The position numbers were made by a program, and so were the translations under genes. From the NCBI RefSeq assembly GCF_017876595.1, contig NZ_JAGIOG010000001.1, forward strand, positions 2,356,001 through 2,420,000: 64,000 bases of DNA, in the 5' to 3' direction. Positions 27,630 to 35,392 of this stretch are shown here, piece by piece. Position 1 is the first letter of the stretch; every line of letters begins with the position of its first letter. Origin of the DNA: Aeromicrobium fastidiosum (GTDB lineage: Bacteria > Actinomycetota > Actinomycetes > Propionibacteriales > Nocardioidaceae). The notes beneath the pieces were generated by a model. The model had not been told where the DNA came from and made no database searches. It saw nothing but the letters and a program-made list of their open reading frames with translations.

Positions 27630-28349
27630 CTAGGAGCGGGTCGTGACGGGCGCTTCGTGGCCCGCCCCGCCGCCCACCTGGGCGTCGGCCGGCGCGGGAG
27701 CGGCCTTGAGCCACGACAGGTCGCCGGCGTCGGTGTTGGTCGAGACGACGTCGGGCCGGCTGGCCCCGTAGCGGACGATCGAGACAGAGGCGGGGTTGAC
27801 ACCGATGCGCTGGAACAGGTCGAGGTGCATGCCGAGGGCGTCGGCGAGGATCGACTTGATGACGTCGCCGTGGCTCACCGCGACCCACACCGCGCCGGGT
27901 CCGTGCTCGGCCTCGAACGCCGCGTCGTGCCGGCGGATCGCGGCGACCGCGCGGGCCTGCATCGCGTGCATCGCCTCGCCGCCGGGAAAGGCTGCCGCCG
28001 AGGGCTGCGTCTGCACGACCTTCCAGAGGTCCTCGCTCGCGAGCTCGCTGAGCTTGCGACCCTGCCAGTCGCCGTAGTCGCACTCCGTGATCGCCTTGTC
28101 GATGACCGGCGTGATCGGGCCGGTCGGTGCCTCGGCCTGGCGCGCGAGGATCGCCTTCGACGTCTGTCGGCACCGCTCCAAGGGGCTCGACACGAGGCCG
28201 ACGAGCGGGACGACCGCCAGGCGTTCGCCGGTGCGGTCGGCCTGCGCGCGTCCGACGTCGTCGAGTCGGACGCCGGCGGTGCGGCCGGCGAGCACGCCGG
28301 TCGCGTTGGCGGTGGTGCGGCCGTGCCGCACCAGGATGACTGTGGCCAT
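27630..28349 (-). CDS. histidine phosphatase, MSMEG_4193-like phosphomutase family
   Basis: A 239-residue histidine phosphatase. The nucleophilic motif LVRHGRTTAN is at residues 6-15, a second arginine in SSPLERCRQT, the acid region in ECDYGDWQG, and the second histidine in VAVSHGDVIKSILADAL. The C-terminal ~35 residues are low complexity. The family is annotated as a putative phosphomutase, but phosphatase activity on an unknown phospho-substrate is more conservative. A kinase-like partner two genes away suggests opposing activities. Confidence 0.9.
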   Translation of the reverse strand: MATVILVRHGRTTANATGVLAGRTAGVRLDDVGRAQADRTGERLAVVPLVGLVSSPLERCRQTSKAILARQAEAPTGPITPVIDKAITECDYGDWQGRKLSELASEDLWKVVQTQPSAAAFPGGEAMHAMQARAVAAIRRHDAAFEAEHGPGAVWVAVSHGDVIKSILADALGMHLDLFQRIGVNPASVSIVRYGASRPDVVSTNTDAGDLSWLKAAPAPADAQVGGGAGHEAPVTTRS

Positions 28350-28369
28350 GCCGCCGAGCCTACGGGGGC

Positions 28370-29995
28370 TCAGCGCGGCCGGCCGCCGAGCATCTCCTCG
28401 ACCGTCGCGAACTTGACCCGTGGACGACCGGTGCTGGCCCCGCGCCTGCGCTCGCCCGCGTCGATCCTGCGCATGCGTCGCCGGTCGACGACGTCGACGC
28501 CGCGCGAGCGCAGCAGGCGGGCGAACGTCCGGGTACCCGTCTTGGCCGGAGCAGGCAGCCGGCCCTCGCGCGCATCGCCCAGCAGCGTCGCCACGGTCTC
28601 CTGCGCGTCCGTGCGGTTGGCACCGATGCCGCCGACGGCGCCGCGCTTGATCCAGCCGACGACGTAGGCGCCGGGCAGGGGCTCGCCCGTCGCCGGGTCG
28701 ACGACGCGTCCGGCGTCGTGCGGGATCGTCGCCGTGGCGGGGTCGAACGGCAGGTCGGCGACGGGTGATCCGCGGTGGCCCGTCGACCGGACGACCAGAC
28801 CCGTGGGGACGACGGTGGCGCGGTCGGTGCCGACGCGGCCGAGCCGGACACCCTCGACGCGGTCGGTGCCGGTGATCTCGTCGACCGTGCGGTGGAAGGC
28901 CAGGACGAGGCGGCGACCGTCGGCCTGCGGCGGGCGCGTCCAGTCGACGTCGACCAGCGGCAGGTCACGCAGCATCGCGGCCTTCGAGCCGGGTGCCGCG
29001 GCCGCGAGCTCGTCGGCGACCTGGCCGTCGGCCTCGATCACGACGTCGATGCCGCGGGGCATCATGAGCAGCTCGGGGCGCGTGAATGCCGCCTGGCCGG
29101 GGCCGCGTCGTCCGACGACGACCACCTCGCGCACCGGCGCGGACCGCAGCGCCGCCAGGGCGTGGTCGGCGATGTCGGTGCGCTCGAGCGCCGTCACGTC
29201 GCCCAGCAGGATGCGTGCGACGTCGAGGGCGACGTTGCCGTTGCCGACGATGACGACTCGGTCGGTCGCGACGTCGACCGCGGAGGCGGGCACGTCGGTG
29301 TGGCTGTTGTACCAGCCGACGACCTCGGGGGAGCCGTGCACGCCGGGCAGCTGCTCGCCGGGGACGCCGAGCGGCCGGTCGAGACGTGCGCCGACCGCGT
29401 AGACCACGGCGTCGTGGTGCGTGAGCAGGTCGTCGTGGGTGACGTCGGTGCCGACGTCGACGTTGAGGAACATCCGCGTGCGGGGGTGGTCGTACGTCCA
29501 GGTGAACATCTCGGCGAGCCGCTTGGTGTCGGGGTGGTCGGGAGCGACGCCCGCCCGCACCAGCCCACCCGCGACGGGCAGGCGGTCGATCATCGACACG
29601 TGCGCCGATGACGTCGTCAACAGCTCACGGGCCGCGTAGGACGCGGCCGGTCCGGTGCCGACGACCGCGACCCGCAGCGGACGATCACGGGGTGCCTCGA
29701 CGACCGGGAACGTCGGTGCCGACCACGTCAGCTCAACCGACCGGTCGTCGTAGAACGCGGCGTTGATGTCGCCGAAGACCTGCTCGTCGCCCGTCAGCAG
29801 CTCGAGCGGCTTGATCGCCGACACGGGGCACGCATCGGCGCACGCGCCGCAGTCGATGCAGCTGTTGGGGTCGACGTAGACCATCTCGGTGTGCCCGAAG
29901 TCGGGCTCACCCGGAGCCGGGTGGATGCAGTTGACCGGGCACACCGACATGCACGAGGCATCGGCGCAGCAGGCCTGGGTGACGACGTAGGTCAT
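28370..29995 (-). CDS. ferredoxin-fused ferredoxin--NADP+ reductase (FprB type)
   Basis: A 541-residue fusion. Residues 1-75 are a two-cluster ferredoxin (ACCADASCMSVCPVNCIHP and SCIDCGACADACPVSAI). Residues ~105-470 form an adrenodoxin-reductase-like FAD/NADP domain (VAVVGTGPAASYAARELL, VVIVGNGNVALDVARILL, YVVGWIKRGAVGGIGANRTDA). It moves electrons between NADPH and its own or a partner ferredoxin. It starts 19 bases after the diiron oxygenase stop, so it probably feeds electrons to that enzyme. Confidence 0.93.
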   Translation of the reverse strand: MTYVVTQACCADASCMSVCPVNCIHPAPGEPDFGHTEMVYVDPNSCIDCGACADACPVSAIKPLELLTGDEQVFGDINAAFYDDRSVELTWSAPTFPVVEAPRDRPLRVAVVGTGPAASYAARELLTTSSAHVSMIDRLPVAGGLVRAGVAPDHPDTKRLAEMFTWTYDHPRTRMFLNVDVGTDVTHDDLLTHHDAVVYAVGARLDRPLGVPGEQLPGVHGSPEVVGWYNSHTDVPASAVDVATDRVVIVGNGNVALDVARILLGDVTALERTDIADHALAALRSAPVREVVVVGRRGPGQAAFTRPELLMMPRGIDVVIEADGQVADELAAAAPGSKAAMLRDLPLVDVDWTRPPQADGRRLVLAFHRTVDEITGTDRVEGVRLGRVGTDRATVVPTGLVVRSTGHRGSPVADLPFDPATATIPHDAGRVVDPATGEPLPGAYVVGWIKRGAVGGIGANRTDAQETVATLLGDAREGRLPAPAKTGTRTFARLLRSRGVDVVDRRRMRRIDAGERRRGASTGRPRVKFATVEEMLGGRPR

Positions 29996-30014
29996 GGCTG
30001 GCTTCGTCCCTCGC

Positions 30015-30923
30015 TCAGAGCATGTGCGCGGCGCGGTAGCGACGCATCGCGGCGGGGGTCAGCAGGCCGGCCTCGGACAAGAAGTCCATGAGGTGCACGC
30101 AGCTGAGCCGCATCAGGTTGTGGTGGTGCTCGTTGGCCTTGGCCGCGGCGACGGCGCGCTTGCGGTCGAGTCCCACGGCCTCGTAGACGGCGGGGTTGAC
30201 CATGCTCTTGACGATGACGTAGGCGGCGGTCGCGATGACCCAGGCGCTCTGGCGGCGACGCAGGGCGCTGACGCCCTCGAGGTGCTGGCGGATCTCGTGG
30301 CGGGCGAACTTCATGTGCCGCGCCTCCTCGACCACGTGGATCTTGCTCGTGGTGCGGACGATCGGCAGCACGTTCTCGCCGCGCATCCAGTCGCGCTGCA
30401 TGACGTCGAGGATCTCCTCGGCGACCAGGATCGACCCGTAGGCGACCTCGTTGGCGGCGACGGTCTTGAGCGCCCGGGCGGCCTCGACGACGGGGCGGGC
30501 CGGCGTGTAGTGCGGGACGCCCATGGCCTGGCACGCCCTGGCGAACATCAGGGAGTGGCGGCACTCGTCGGCGATCTCGGTGAGCGCGAACTGGAACTCC
30601 GACGACGTGACGTCGGTGGTGTACTGCTCGCGCAGCAGCATCTGCTGCAGGATCATCTCGAACCAGATGCCGGTGCTCATGATCGAGCCGACCTCGTGGC
30701 GGGTCAGCTGCACGCGCTGGTCCTCGGTCATCTCGTCCCACAGCGGCGTGCCGTAGAGCGTCGACCACTCGGGGTTGAGGCCGTAGTGGGACGGGTCGAG
30801 GGGGGTGTCCCAGTCGACCTCGGTCTGCGGGTCGTACGAGAGCTTCTGCGACGACACCAGCAGGCGGGCCAGCTCGTCATCGGGATCGATCGAGGTGCGG
30901 AACTCATCGGCGGTGATGGTCAT
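30015..30923 (-). CDS. AurF-like diiron oxygenase
   Basis: A 302-residue ferritin-like protein with non-heme diiron ligand motifs: EIADECRHSLMFARAC (E-x-x-H), then EEILDVMQRDWM and HVVEEARHMKFARHEIRQH (second E-x-x-H plus extra His). AurF-type enzymes oxidise aryl amines to nitro groups; other members of this family hydroxylate lipids or amines. No biosynthetic cluster surrounds it, so the substrate is unknown. CCGGAGG gives a good ribosome binding site. It is followed by the FprB-type reductase. Confidence 0.82.
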   Translation of the reverse strand: MTITADEFRTSIDPDDELARLLVSSQKLSYDPQTEVDWDTPLDPSHYGLNPEWSTLYGTPLWDEMTEDQRVQLTRHEVGSIMSTGIWFEMILQQMLLREQYTTDVTSSEFQFALTEIADECRHSLMFARACQAMGVPHYTPARPVVEAARALKTVAANEVAYGSILVAEEILDVMQRDWMRGENVLPIVRTTSKIHVVEEARHMKFARHEIRQHLEGVSALRRRQSAWVIATAAYVIVKSMVNPAVYEAVGLDRKRAVAAAKANEHHHNLMRLSCVHLMDFLSEAGLLTPAAMRRYRAAHML

Positions 30924-30942
30924 CGAGGCCTCCGGAAGAATA

Positions 30943-30964
30943 TGACATCACGTATGTGACATCA
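30943..30964. promoter_or_regulatory. repeats upstream of the diiron oxygenase gene
   Basis: TGACATCA occurs at 30943-30950 and 30957-30964 (14-base period), and TCACGTATGTGA between them is a perfect 4-bp inverted repeat. They lie 20-41 bases upstream of the start, in the expected promoter. A TetR- or GntR-type site is possible. Confidence 0.4.
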
Positions 30965-31004
30965 GGAATGGTCAATAGCATACCCCGGGTATGGTCCCTG
31001 TCCA

Positions 31005-31058
31005 GCGCACGAGAGAAGCACCACCACGGCGTGCCGCGATGGTGCTTCTCTCGTGCGC
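31005..31058 (-). terminator. long bidirectional stem-loop
   Basis: GCGCACGAGAGAAGCACCA (31005-31023) and its exact complement (31040-31058) form a 19-bp perfect stem. The 16-base loop can pair further as GGC/GCC. It ends the minus-strand Pro/Thr-rich gene and lies in front of the diiron gene promoter. Confidence 0.85.
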
Positions 31059-31086
31059 CGGGAGGCGCTCTGTCAGGAGCGTCGGA

Positions 31087-31620
31087 TCACTGCCCGAGCA
31101 GGAGCTCCAGCAGGTTCTTGCGCGTCGGGGTGGGCGACGGCGTCGGGCTCGGCTTCGCCGGCGTGGGGGAGGCCTTGGACGGCTCGGGATCGGGATCCTT
31201 CGTCGCCTCGGGTGCAGGTGTCGGCCGCGACGTCGGGGACGTGGTGGGCCGCGTGGTCGGCCGGGGCGTCGGACGTGTGCCGGTCACGGGGGTCGTCCGG
31301 GACCCGCCCGACGGGGCTCGCGTCACGGCCGGCTTGGCGGGTGCCGCGGGAGTCGTGGGTGCGGTCGTCGGATCGGCAGCGTCGGGCGTCTCGGGCGTCT
31401 CGGCACCGGGGGTCTCCGCGGGTGCCGGCGTCTCCTCGACCTCCGACACCACGGGATCGGCCAGCGTCGGGGTGGACTGCTCGGTGGTGGACTGCGGCAT
31501 CGCCGTCACGTTGGCGGGGTCGAACGAGTCGTCCTCGCCGGTGAAGGCCAGGACGGCAGAGACCGCGACGGTGGTCACGACGGCCGCGATGACGGCTCGG
31601 TGGATGCGGCTGATGTGCAT
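31087..31620 (-). CDS. Pro/Thr-rich exported or membrane-anchored protein
   Basis: A 177-residue protein. Residues 8-26 form a hydrophobic signal or anchor (AVIAAVVTTVAVSAVLAF) without a clear cleavage site. The remainder is low complexity, dominated by P, T, A and S in TPxPxPT-like repeats, ending RKNLLELLLGQ. It looks like a wall-spanning stalk. The conserved terminal LLELLLGQ helix may be an interaction tail. No homologue family recognised. Confidence 0.6.
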   Translation of the reverse strand: MHISRIHRAVIAAVVTTVAVSAVLAFTGEDDSFDPANVTAMPQSTTEQSTPTLADPVVSEVEETPAPAETPGAETPETPDAADPTTAPTTPAAPAKPAVTRAPSGGSRTTPVTGTRPTPRPTTRPTTSPTSRPTPAPEATKDPDPEPSKASPTPAKPSPTPSPTPTRKNLLELLLGQ

Positions 31621-31792
31621 GGGGGAGTTCTCCGTCGGGCTCTGGCGGGCACCGGCCGAGGGGAGTGTGCCGGCTCCAGGCTCAACGACCGAGGCGCGTC
31701 CACGTCACGTCGGGGCGCGCGGCTACCGTGGTGTCCCGGGGCGATGCCGGTGCCCCAGTGCCCCGGTGCGCCGGATCGTCGAAGGGATTGCC

Positions 31793-32572
31793 GTGGACGA
31801 CTGCGCCCGCCAGCGTCTGGAGCGGCTGCGATCGTCCTGGTCGGCCGCCTGGCCGTCAGGGTGGAGCGACACGAGCAGGCAGTCGTCCATGGTCGACCTG
31901 TACGCCTGGACGCACGCCCTGGGCTCGGCGCTCGCACCTCGTGGACCCGCCTCGGACGACCCGGCGCCCGCCCGTCCCGTCGACGACGTCAGCGGGACGG
32001 TGATCGTCATGGCCGGTCGCCGGCACCTCACCGTGCGCGCTGAGCGGTCGTTGCCGGGGTGGCACCTGCGCGGCTCGGCCGGCCGCGTCGCGTGGTCGCC
32101 CGACGTGCGGGAGATCGTCGTGCTGGGGGTCGACGAGGGCGACAACGAGGTCGTTGCCCGGGTCGACGTCGACGCTCCGGGCGTCCGCGTCCGGCCACTC
32201 GACGGCACGATGGTCGAGGTGGGGCTCGACGGCGTCGCTGTCGCCGACGGCCATCTGCGTCACTGTCCGGACGTCCGGGCCGCCCACGCCGACCGACTGA
32301 CCGTGGTCGAGCTCGTCCGGGCGCTCGGCAGGTGCGAGGCGTCGGTCACCCCGCTGCCGGACGACGCCCGCATCCGGCTGGCGCTGTGCCGCTTCGCCGT
32401 GCGCGCTGCCGCGCTGTCGGTGCAGTCGGCCGTCGTGCTCACGCGTCAGCACGACGTCTCGGCCGCGGCCGTCGTGACGATCGCGACGTGCCGGCGACTG
32501 GGCGTCGAGGTCGAGCTCGACGATCCCGAAGCGCTCGACTGGCACCGGGAGCGGCTCGTCCCCCTGATCTGA
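31793..32572 (+). CDS. degenerate acyl-CoA dehydrogenase-like hypothetical protein
   Basis: About 259 residues. The middle (residues ~75-150, PGWHLRGSAGRVAWSPDVREIVVLG through VEVGLDGVAV) resembles the beta-barrel middle domain of acyl-CoA dehydrogenases, and the C-terminal helices the start of their helical domain. The N-terminal domain and catalytic Glu are absent, and at roughly two thirds of normal length it is unlikely to be a working dehydrogenase. GTG 31793 has GAAGGG 7-12 bases upstream. The start is uncertain. Confidence 0.55.
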   Translation: MDDCARQRLERLRSSWSAAWPSGWSDTSRQSSMVDLYAWTHALGSALAPRGPASDDPAPARPVDDVSGTVIVMAGRRHLTVRAERSLPGWHLRGSAGRVAWSPDVREIVVLGVDEGDNEVVARVDVDAPGVRVRPLDGTMVEVGLDGVAVADGHLRHCPDVRAAHADRLTVVELVRALGRCEASVTPLPDDARIRLALCRFAVRAAALSVQSAVVLTRQHDVSAAAVVTIATCRRLGVEVELDDPEALDWHRERLVPLI

Positions 32573-32608
32573 CCTCGACGAGCCGTTCCCGGCCTGGCGG
32601 GCGGTGGC

Positions 32609-32773
32609 TCAGGGACCGGCGGGATCGGGCTCGGTGGCAGGTTCGCGGTCGGGCTCCGTGCCGGGATCGGCGTCGGGCAGAACCTCGGGGAAGGCTGGGT
32701 CGGGCAGATCGGGAGCCGCCGGATCGGGCGACTCCTCGTCGGGGCTCGTGGGCTCGGGCGGGGCGATGGTCAT
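32609..32773 (-). CDS. small acidic Pro-rich protein
   Basis: A 54-residue frame starting MTIAPPEPTSPDEESPDP, composed almost wholly of P, D, E, A and T, with GGAGGA just before the ATG. Acidic proline-rich miniproteins of this kind occur as unannotated genes in actinobacteria. Composition may also reflect chance in GC-rich DNA, so the call rests mainly on the ribosome binding site and the clear position between other genes. Confidence 0.4.
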   Translation of the reverse strand: MTIAPPEPTSPDEESPDPAAPDLPDPAFPEVLPDADPGTEPDREPATEPDPAGP

Positions 32774-32829
32774 GGGTCCTCCGTCGTCGATGTGGGGGCC
32801 GCGTACCCTGCCGCTCCCCGCGCAATCGT

Positions 32830-32870
32830 CGACGCCCCAGTCCGCGCTTGGTGCGCGGACCGGGGCGTCG
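32830..32870 (-). terminator. terminator of the L36 gene
   Basis: CGACGCCCC-A-GTCCGCGC (32830-32847) pairs with GCGCGGAC-C-GGGGCGTCG, one A/C mismatch, loop TTGGT. It begins 10 bases after the rpmJ stop. Confidence 0.8.
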
Positions 32871-32879
32871 GGTGACCGG

Positions 32880-33002
32880 TCAGCCCTGGCGGGCCTTGAG
32901 TCGGGGGTTCTGCCGGTTGAGGACGAAGGTGCGACCGCGACGACGGACGACCTGCGAGCCGGGCTGGTTCTTGAGCGAGCGGATGGAGCTGCGGACCTTC
33001 AT
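32880..33002 (-). CDS. rpmJ: 50S ribosomal protein bL36, cysteine-free (type B)
   Basis: A 40-residue ribosomal protein reading [20 protein letters not shown] and then [19 protein letters not shown], a close match to the YkgO-like L36 paralogue. It lacks all zinc-ligand cysteines, so it is the form made under zinc starvation to replace the zinc-ribbon L36. AGGAAGGA precedes the ATG. A palindrome matching the actinobacterial Zur box lies 37 bases upstream. Confidence 0.92.
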   Translation of the reverse strand: MKVRSSIRSLKNQPGSQVVRRRGRTFVLNRQNPRLKARQG

Positions 33003-33038
33003 GACTGTCCTTCCTGAGCCGGGAGATACCGGCACAGA

Positions 33039-33053
33039 TGACAACCGTTGTCA
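33039..33053 (-). promoter_or_regulatory. Zur box upstream of rpmJ
   Basis: TGACAACCGTTGTCA is a perfect 7-1-7 palindrome that fits the actinobacterial Zur consensus (TGAnAAnnnTTnTCA). It lies in the promoter of the cysteine-free L36 gene, a classic Zur target. De-repression in low zinc is expected. Confidence 0.72.
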
Positions 33054-33061
33054 GGTCGCGG

Positions 33062-33466
33062 CTATTCCCACGACGGGTTGCCGCGCCCCTGCTTGATCGA
33101 GCTGCGCCGTTTCTTGGCGTCCAGCCGGCGCTCCTTGGAGCCGCGGGTGGGCCGCGTCGCCCGCCGCGGACGCGGCGGGACGATGGCGTCGGCCACGAGC
33201 TCCTCGAGCCGGACGCGAGCGGCCTCGCGGTTGCGGTGCTGCGAGCGGTACTGCGACGAGACGATCGTGATCGTCCCGCCGACCAGGCGGTGGGCCAGCC
33301 GGGTCGCGGCCAGTTCCTTCTGGGCAGGGGAGAGGGCGGCTGTGTCGGCGAGCGACCAGATCAGCTCGACGCGGGTGTCGGTCGTGTTGACGTGCTGGCC
33401 GCCTGCGCCGGACGATCGGGAGGACCGCCAGGCCAGCTCGCTGCCGGGTACGACATGGCGTCCCAT
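33062..33466 (-). CDS. arfB: peptidyl-tRNA hydrolase ArfB (RF-1-like rescue factor)
   Basis: A 134-residue ribosome rescue factor. The catalytic GGQ lies in SRSSGAGGQHVNTTDTRVEL (residues ~17-36), and the C-terminal tail from about 100 is basic (TRGSKERRLDAKKRRSSIKQG), as needed to probe an empty mRNA channel. It hydrolyses peptidyl-tRNA on stalled ribosomes without a stop codon. GAGGAGG precedes the ATG. Confidence 0.93.
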   Translation of the reverse strand: MGRHVVPGSELAWRSSRSSGAGGQHVNTTDTRVELIWSLADTAALSPAQKELAATRLAHRLVGGTITIVSSQYRSQHRNREAARVRLEELVADAIVPPRPRRATRPTRGSKERRLDAKKRRSSIKQGRGNPSWE

Positions 33467-33524
33467 CGGTGGTCCTCCTCGGTGCTCGTCCTTCGTGCTG
33501 GGCGGCGCTCGGCGGCCGCGTCGG

Positions 33525-34118
33525 TCACGCGTCGTCGTCGGCCAGTATGCGGTACATCGCCTTCCGGGCGTCGTCGACGACCGTGTTCGCGCGCTGGCGC
33601 TGCTCGGGGGTGCCTGCCTGGGCGACCTGCTTCCAGGCCGTGATGAAGCCCTTGAGGGACGAGGCGAGCTCGCGCATCTCGTGCGGCTCGTCTCCTCGGC
33701 CCCCCTCCCACGGGGTTCCGAGCTCGTCGCGGTGCTGCTCGACGTGGGCGGTGCCCTCGTCGGTCAGGGTCGCGGTCTTGCGTCCGTCGACGCGCTCGAA
33801 GGAGATGAGTCCCTCATCCTCGAGCTGTTGGAGCACGGGGTAGATCGAGCCGGGGCTCGGGGTCCAGGACCCCTCGCTGCGCTCCCCGATCTCCTGGATC
33901 AGCTGGTAGCCGTGCTTGGGTGCCTCGGCCAGCAGCAGCAGTGCGGCCGCGCGGACGTCGCCGCCCCGCCCGCCGCGACGCCTGCCGCGGGGGCGACCGC
34001 CGCCGGGACCGAACGGGAAGTCGCGACCGAAGTCGCCGCCGAACCCACGGTCCGGGTAGTGCCTGCCGCGCTGACGATCGTCGGGGCGGCGTGTCTGTGA
34101 GAAGTCATTGCTTCGCAT
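33525..34118 (-). CDS. PadR-family transcriptional regulator
   Basis: A 197-residue regulator. Residues 1-55 are an Arg/Gly-rich disordered extension (FGPGGGRPRGRRRGGRGG). The PadR winged helix follows at ~55-130 (VRAAALLLLAEAPKHGYQLIQEI, PSPGSIYPVLQQLEDEGLI), then a long C-terminal helix for dimerisation. ATG 34118 is preferred because the upstream alternative overlaps the leader. Palindromes in the promoter suggest autoregulation; its other target is unclear. Confidence 0.85.
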   Translation of the reverse strand: MRSNDFSQTRRPDDRQRGRHYPDRGFGGDFGRDFPFGPGGGRPRGRRRGGRGGDVRAAALLLLAEAPKHGYQLIQEIGERSEGSWTPSPGSIYPVLQQLEDEGLISFERVDGRKTATLTDEGTAHVEQHRDELGTPWEGGRGDEPHEMRELASSLKGFITAWKQVAQAGTPEQRQRANTVVDDARKAMYRILADDDA

Positions 34119-34143
34119 GGGTGTGACCCACTTTCTATCAATC

Positions 34144-34177
34144 ATCGACGTGTTGTCGATACCTAAACGATATATCG
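34144..34177. promoter_or_regulatory. palindromes in the PadR promoter
   Basis: ATCGAC-GTGTT-GTCGAT (34144-34160) and CGATATATCG (34168-34177) lie 26-59 bases upstream of the PadR start. AT-rich palindromes in GC-rich DNA are typical PadR binding sites. The region 34119-34390 otherwise contains only the left repeat of the adjacent element. Confidence 0.55.
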
Positions 34178-34200
34178 CTAACCCACCCCAGTCAACCTCG

Positions 34201-34284
34201 GGTCCCGCGACTGGCGCGGTTCTGCGTTTTCGAGACGGCGAGTCCCGCGAAACTGCGCCACTCGCGCACCGGTTTGCGCCACTC
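34201..34284. repeat. left repeat of the DUF559-gene element
   Basis: An 84-base segment that is the imperfect inverse of 35353-35436 (about 80% matching by eye). Its core holds GCGTTTTCGAGACGGCGA (34224-34241) and two TGCGCCACTC copies 21 bases apart (34254 and 34275). GCGAAACTGCGCCACTCGCG (34247-34266) also recurs directly at 35412-35431 with one change. Confidence 0.8.
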
Positions 34285-34390
34285 GCGCGGAGGCGTGGGT
34301 CGGCCCTCGCGTACCTGTGGACGGCTCCGTGAGTCCACAGACGACCGGACGACGCTGGATCGTCCCGCTCCGGGTGCCGACGGTGGATCG

Positions 34391-35392
34391 ATGCACCCCA
34401 TCCGTCACCGTGACGCCGAGAGCCACGGTTTCAGCCCCCACCTGCTGCGCACGTCGTGGTTCGTCCATCCCGCGGCCGGGGTCGCGCAGCTCGCCTCGAC
34501 CGCCGACGACCTCGCGTCGACCTGCCGAGCCGTGGCGCTCGTGCTGGGCGACGACGTCGTCTTCACCCACGTCACGAGTGCGCGTCTGCGCGGCTGGTGG
34601 ATGCCGATGCTCGACGACCTGCCGATCGTGGCGTGCAGCTCGGGCGAGGCACCGCACGCCGACCGCCGCGGCGTCTACGTGCGGCGGTGCGACATCCCTC
34701 CCGGGCACCGGGAGCGCCTGGGAGACATCGCCGTCGCCTCGCCGGAGTGGACGATCGTCGAGCTGGCCGAGCACCTCGCGCTGCTCGACCTCGTCGCGGT
34801 GATCGACTCCGCGCTGCACCTCGGTCACACGACCGTCGACCGCCTGCGGGCCACGATGGTGCCGGGACGGCGAGGCGTCCGCGTGCTGCGGCGGGCGCTC
34901 GACCTGGCCGACGGACGCAGCGAGTCGTGGTGGGAGACGATGCTGCGACTGGTGCACGTCCTGTCGGGCTTCGAGGTGGAGCCCCAGCACGTCGTGCGCA
35001 ACGCGGCGGGCGTCGAGATCGCACGCGGCGACCTGCGCATCGTCGGCACCAGCCGGCTCGCCGAGTACGACGGGGCCGACCACCGCGAGCGGCAGCAGCA
35101 CCAGCGCGATCTGCGGCGGGAGAAGATGCTGGCGCGCGAGGGCGTCGAGCGATTCGGCTACACCGCCACCGAGATCATCCACGCACCCGACAGCATCGTG
35201 CGCGACGCCGAGGACGCCCGCGGGCTCGCGCACGTGCCCGGACGTGTCGGGCTGTGGCGGGCTGAAGCGCGCTTGGCGACGGTGTCAGCTTCCGGGCAGG
35301 GCGCGCTGCGCCGACGTCTGCAGCGTCTCGTGCGCACCACGTCCCCGCGCCCGAGTGGCGCAAAGCCGCGCCCGAGTGGCGCAAATCCGTGA
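34391..35392 (+). CDS. DUF559/AbiEi-like protein with PD-(D/E)XK-type motif
   Basis: A 333-residue protein of a type common in Actinobacteria. The N-terminal part resembles AbiEi antitoxin-like or regulator regions (VFTHVTSARLRGWWMP). The C-terminal part around residues 178-265 has a nuclease-like pattern: E178/E182, then GDLRIVGTSRLAEYDG (D214, E225, D227) and the long helix with RREKMLAREG, close to DUF559/Vsr-like folds. Residues ~319-333 (PRPSGAKPRPSGANP) are encoded by the right-hand repeat. It lies between inverted repeats. The exact role is unknown. Confidence 0.75.
   Translation: MHPIRHRDAESHGFSPHLLRTSWFVHPAAGVAQLASTADDLASTCRAVALVLGDDVVFTHVTSARLRGWWMPMLDDLPIVACSSGEAPHADRRGVYVRRCDIPPGHRERLGDIAVASPEWTIVELAEHLALLDLVAVIDSALHLGHTTVDRLRATMVPGRRGVRVLRRALDLADGRSESWWETMLRLVHVLSGFEVEPQHVVRNAAGVEIARGDLRIVGTSRLAEYDGADHRERQQHQRDLRREKMLAREGVERFGYTATEIIHAPDSIVRDAEDARGLAHVPGRVGLWRAEARLATVSASGQGALRRRLQRLVRTTSPRPSGAKPRPSGANP

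Noticed and set aside
31005-31058. Long inverted repeat read as a mobile-element end
   Set aside because: It lies directly after a gene stop, has a short loop and no second copy in the window, so a terminator is the simpler explanation.
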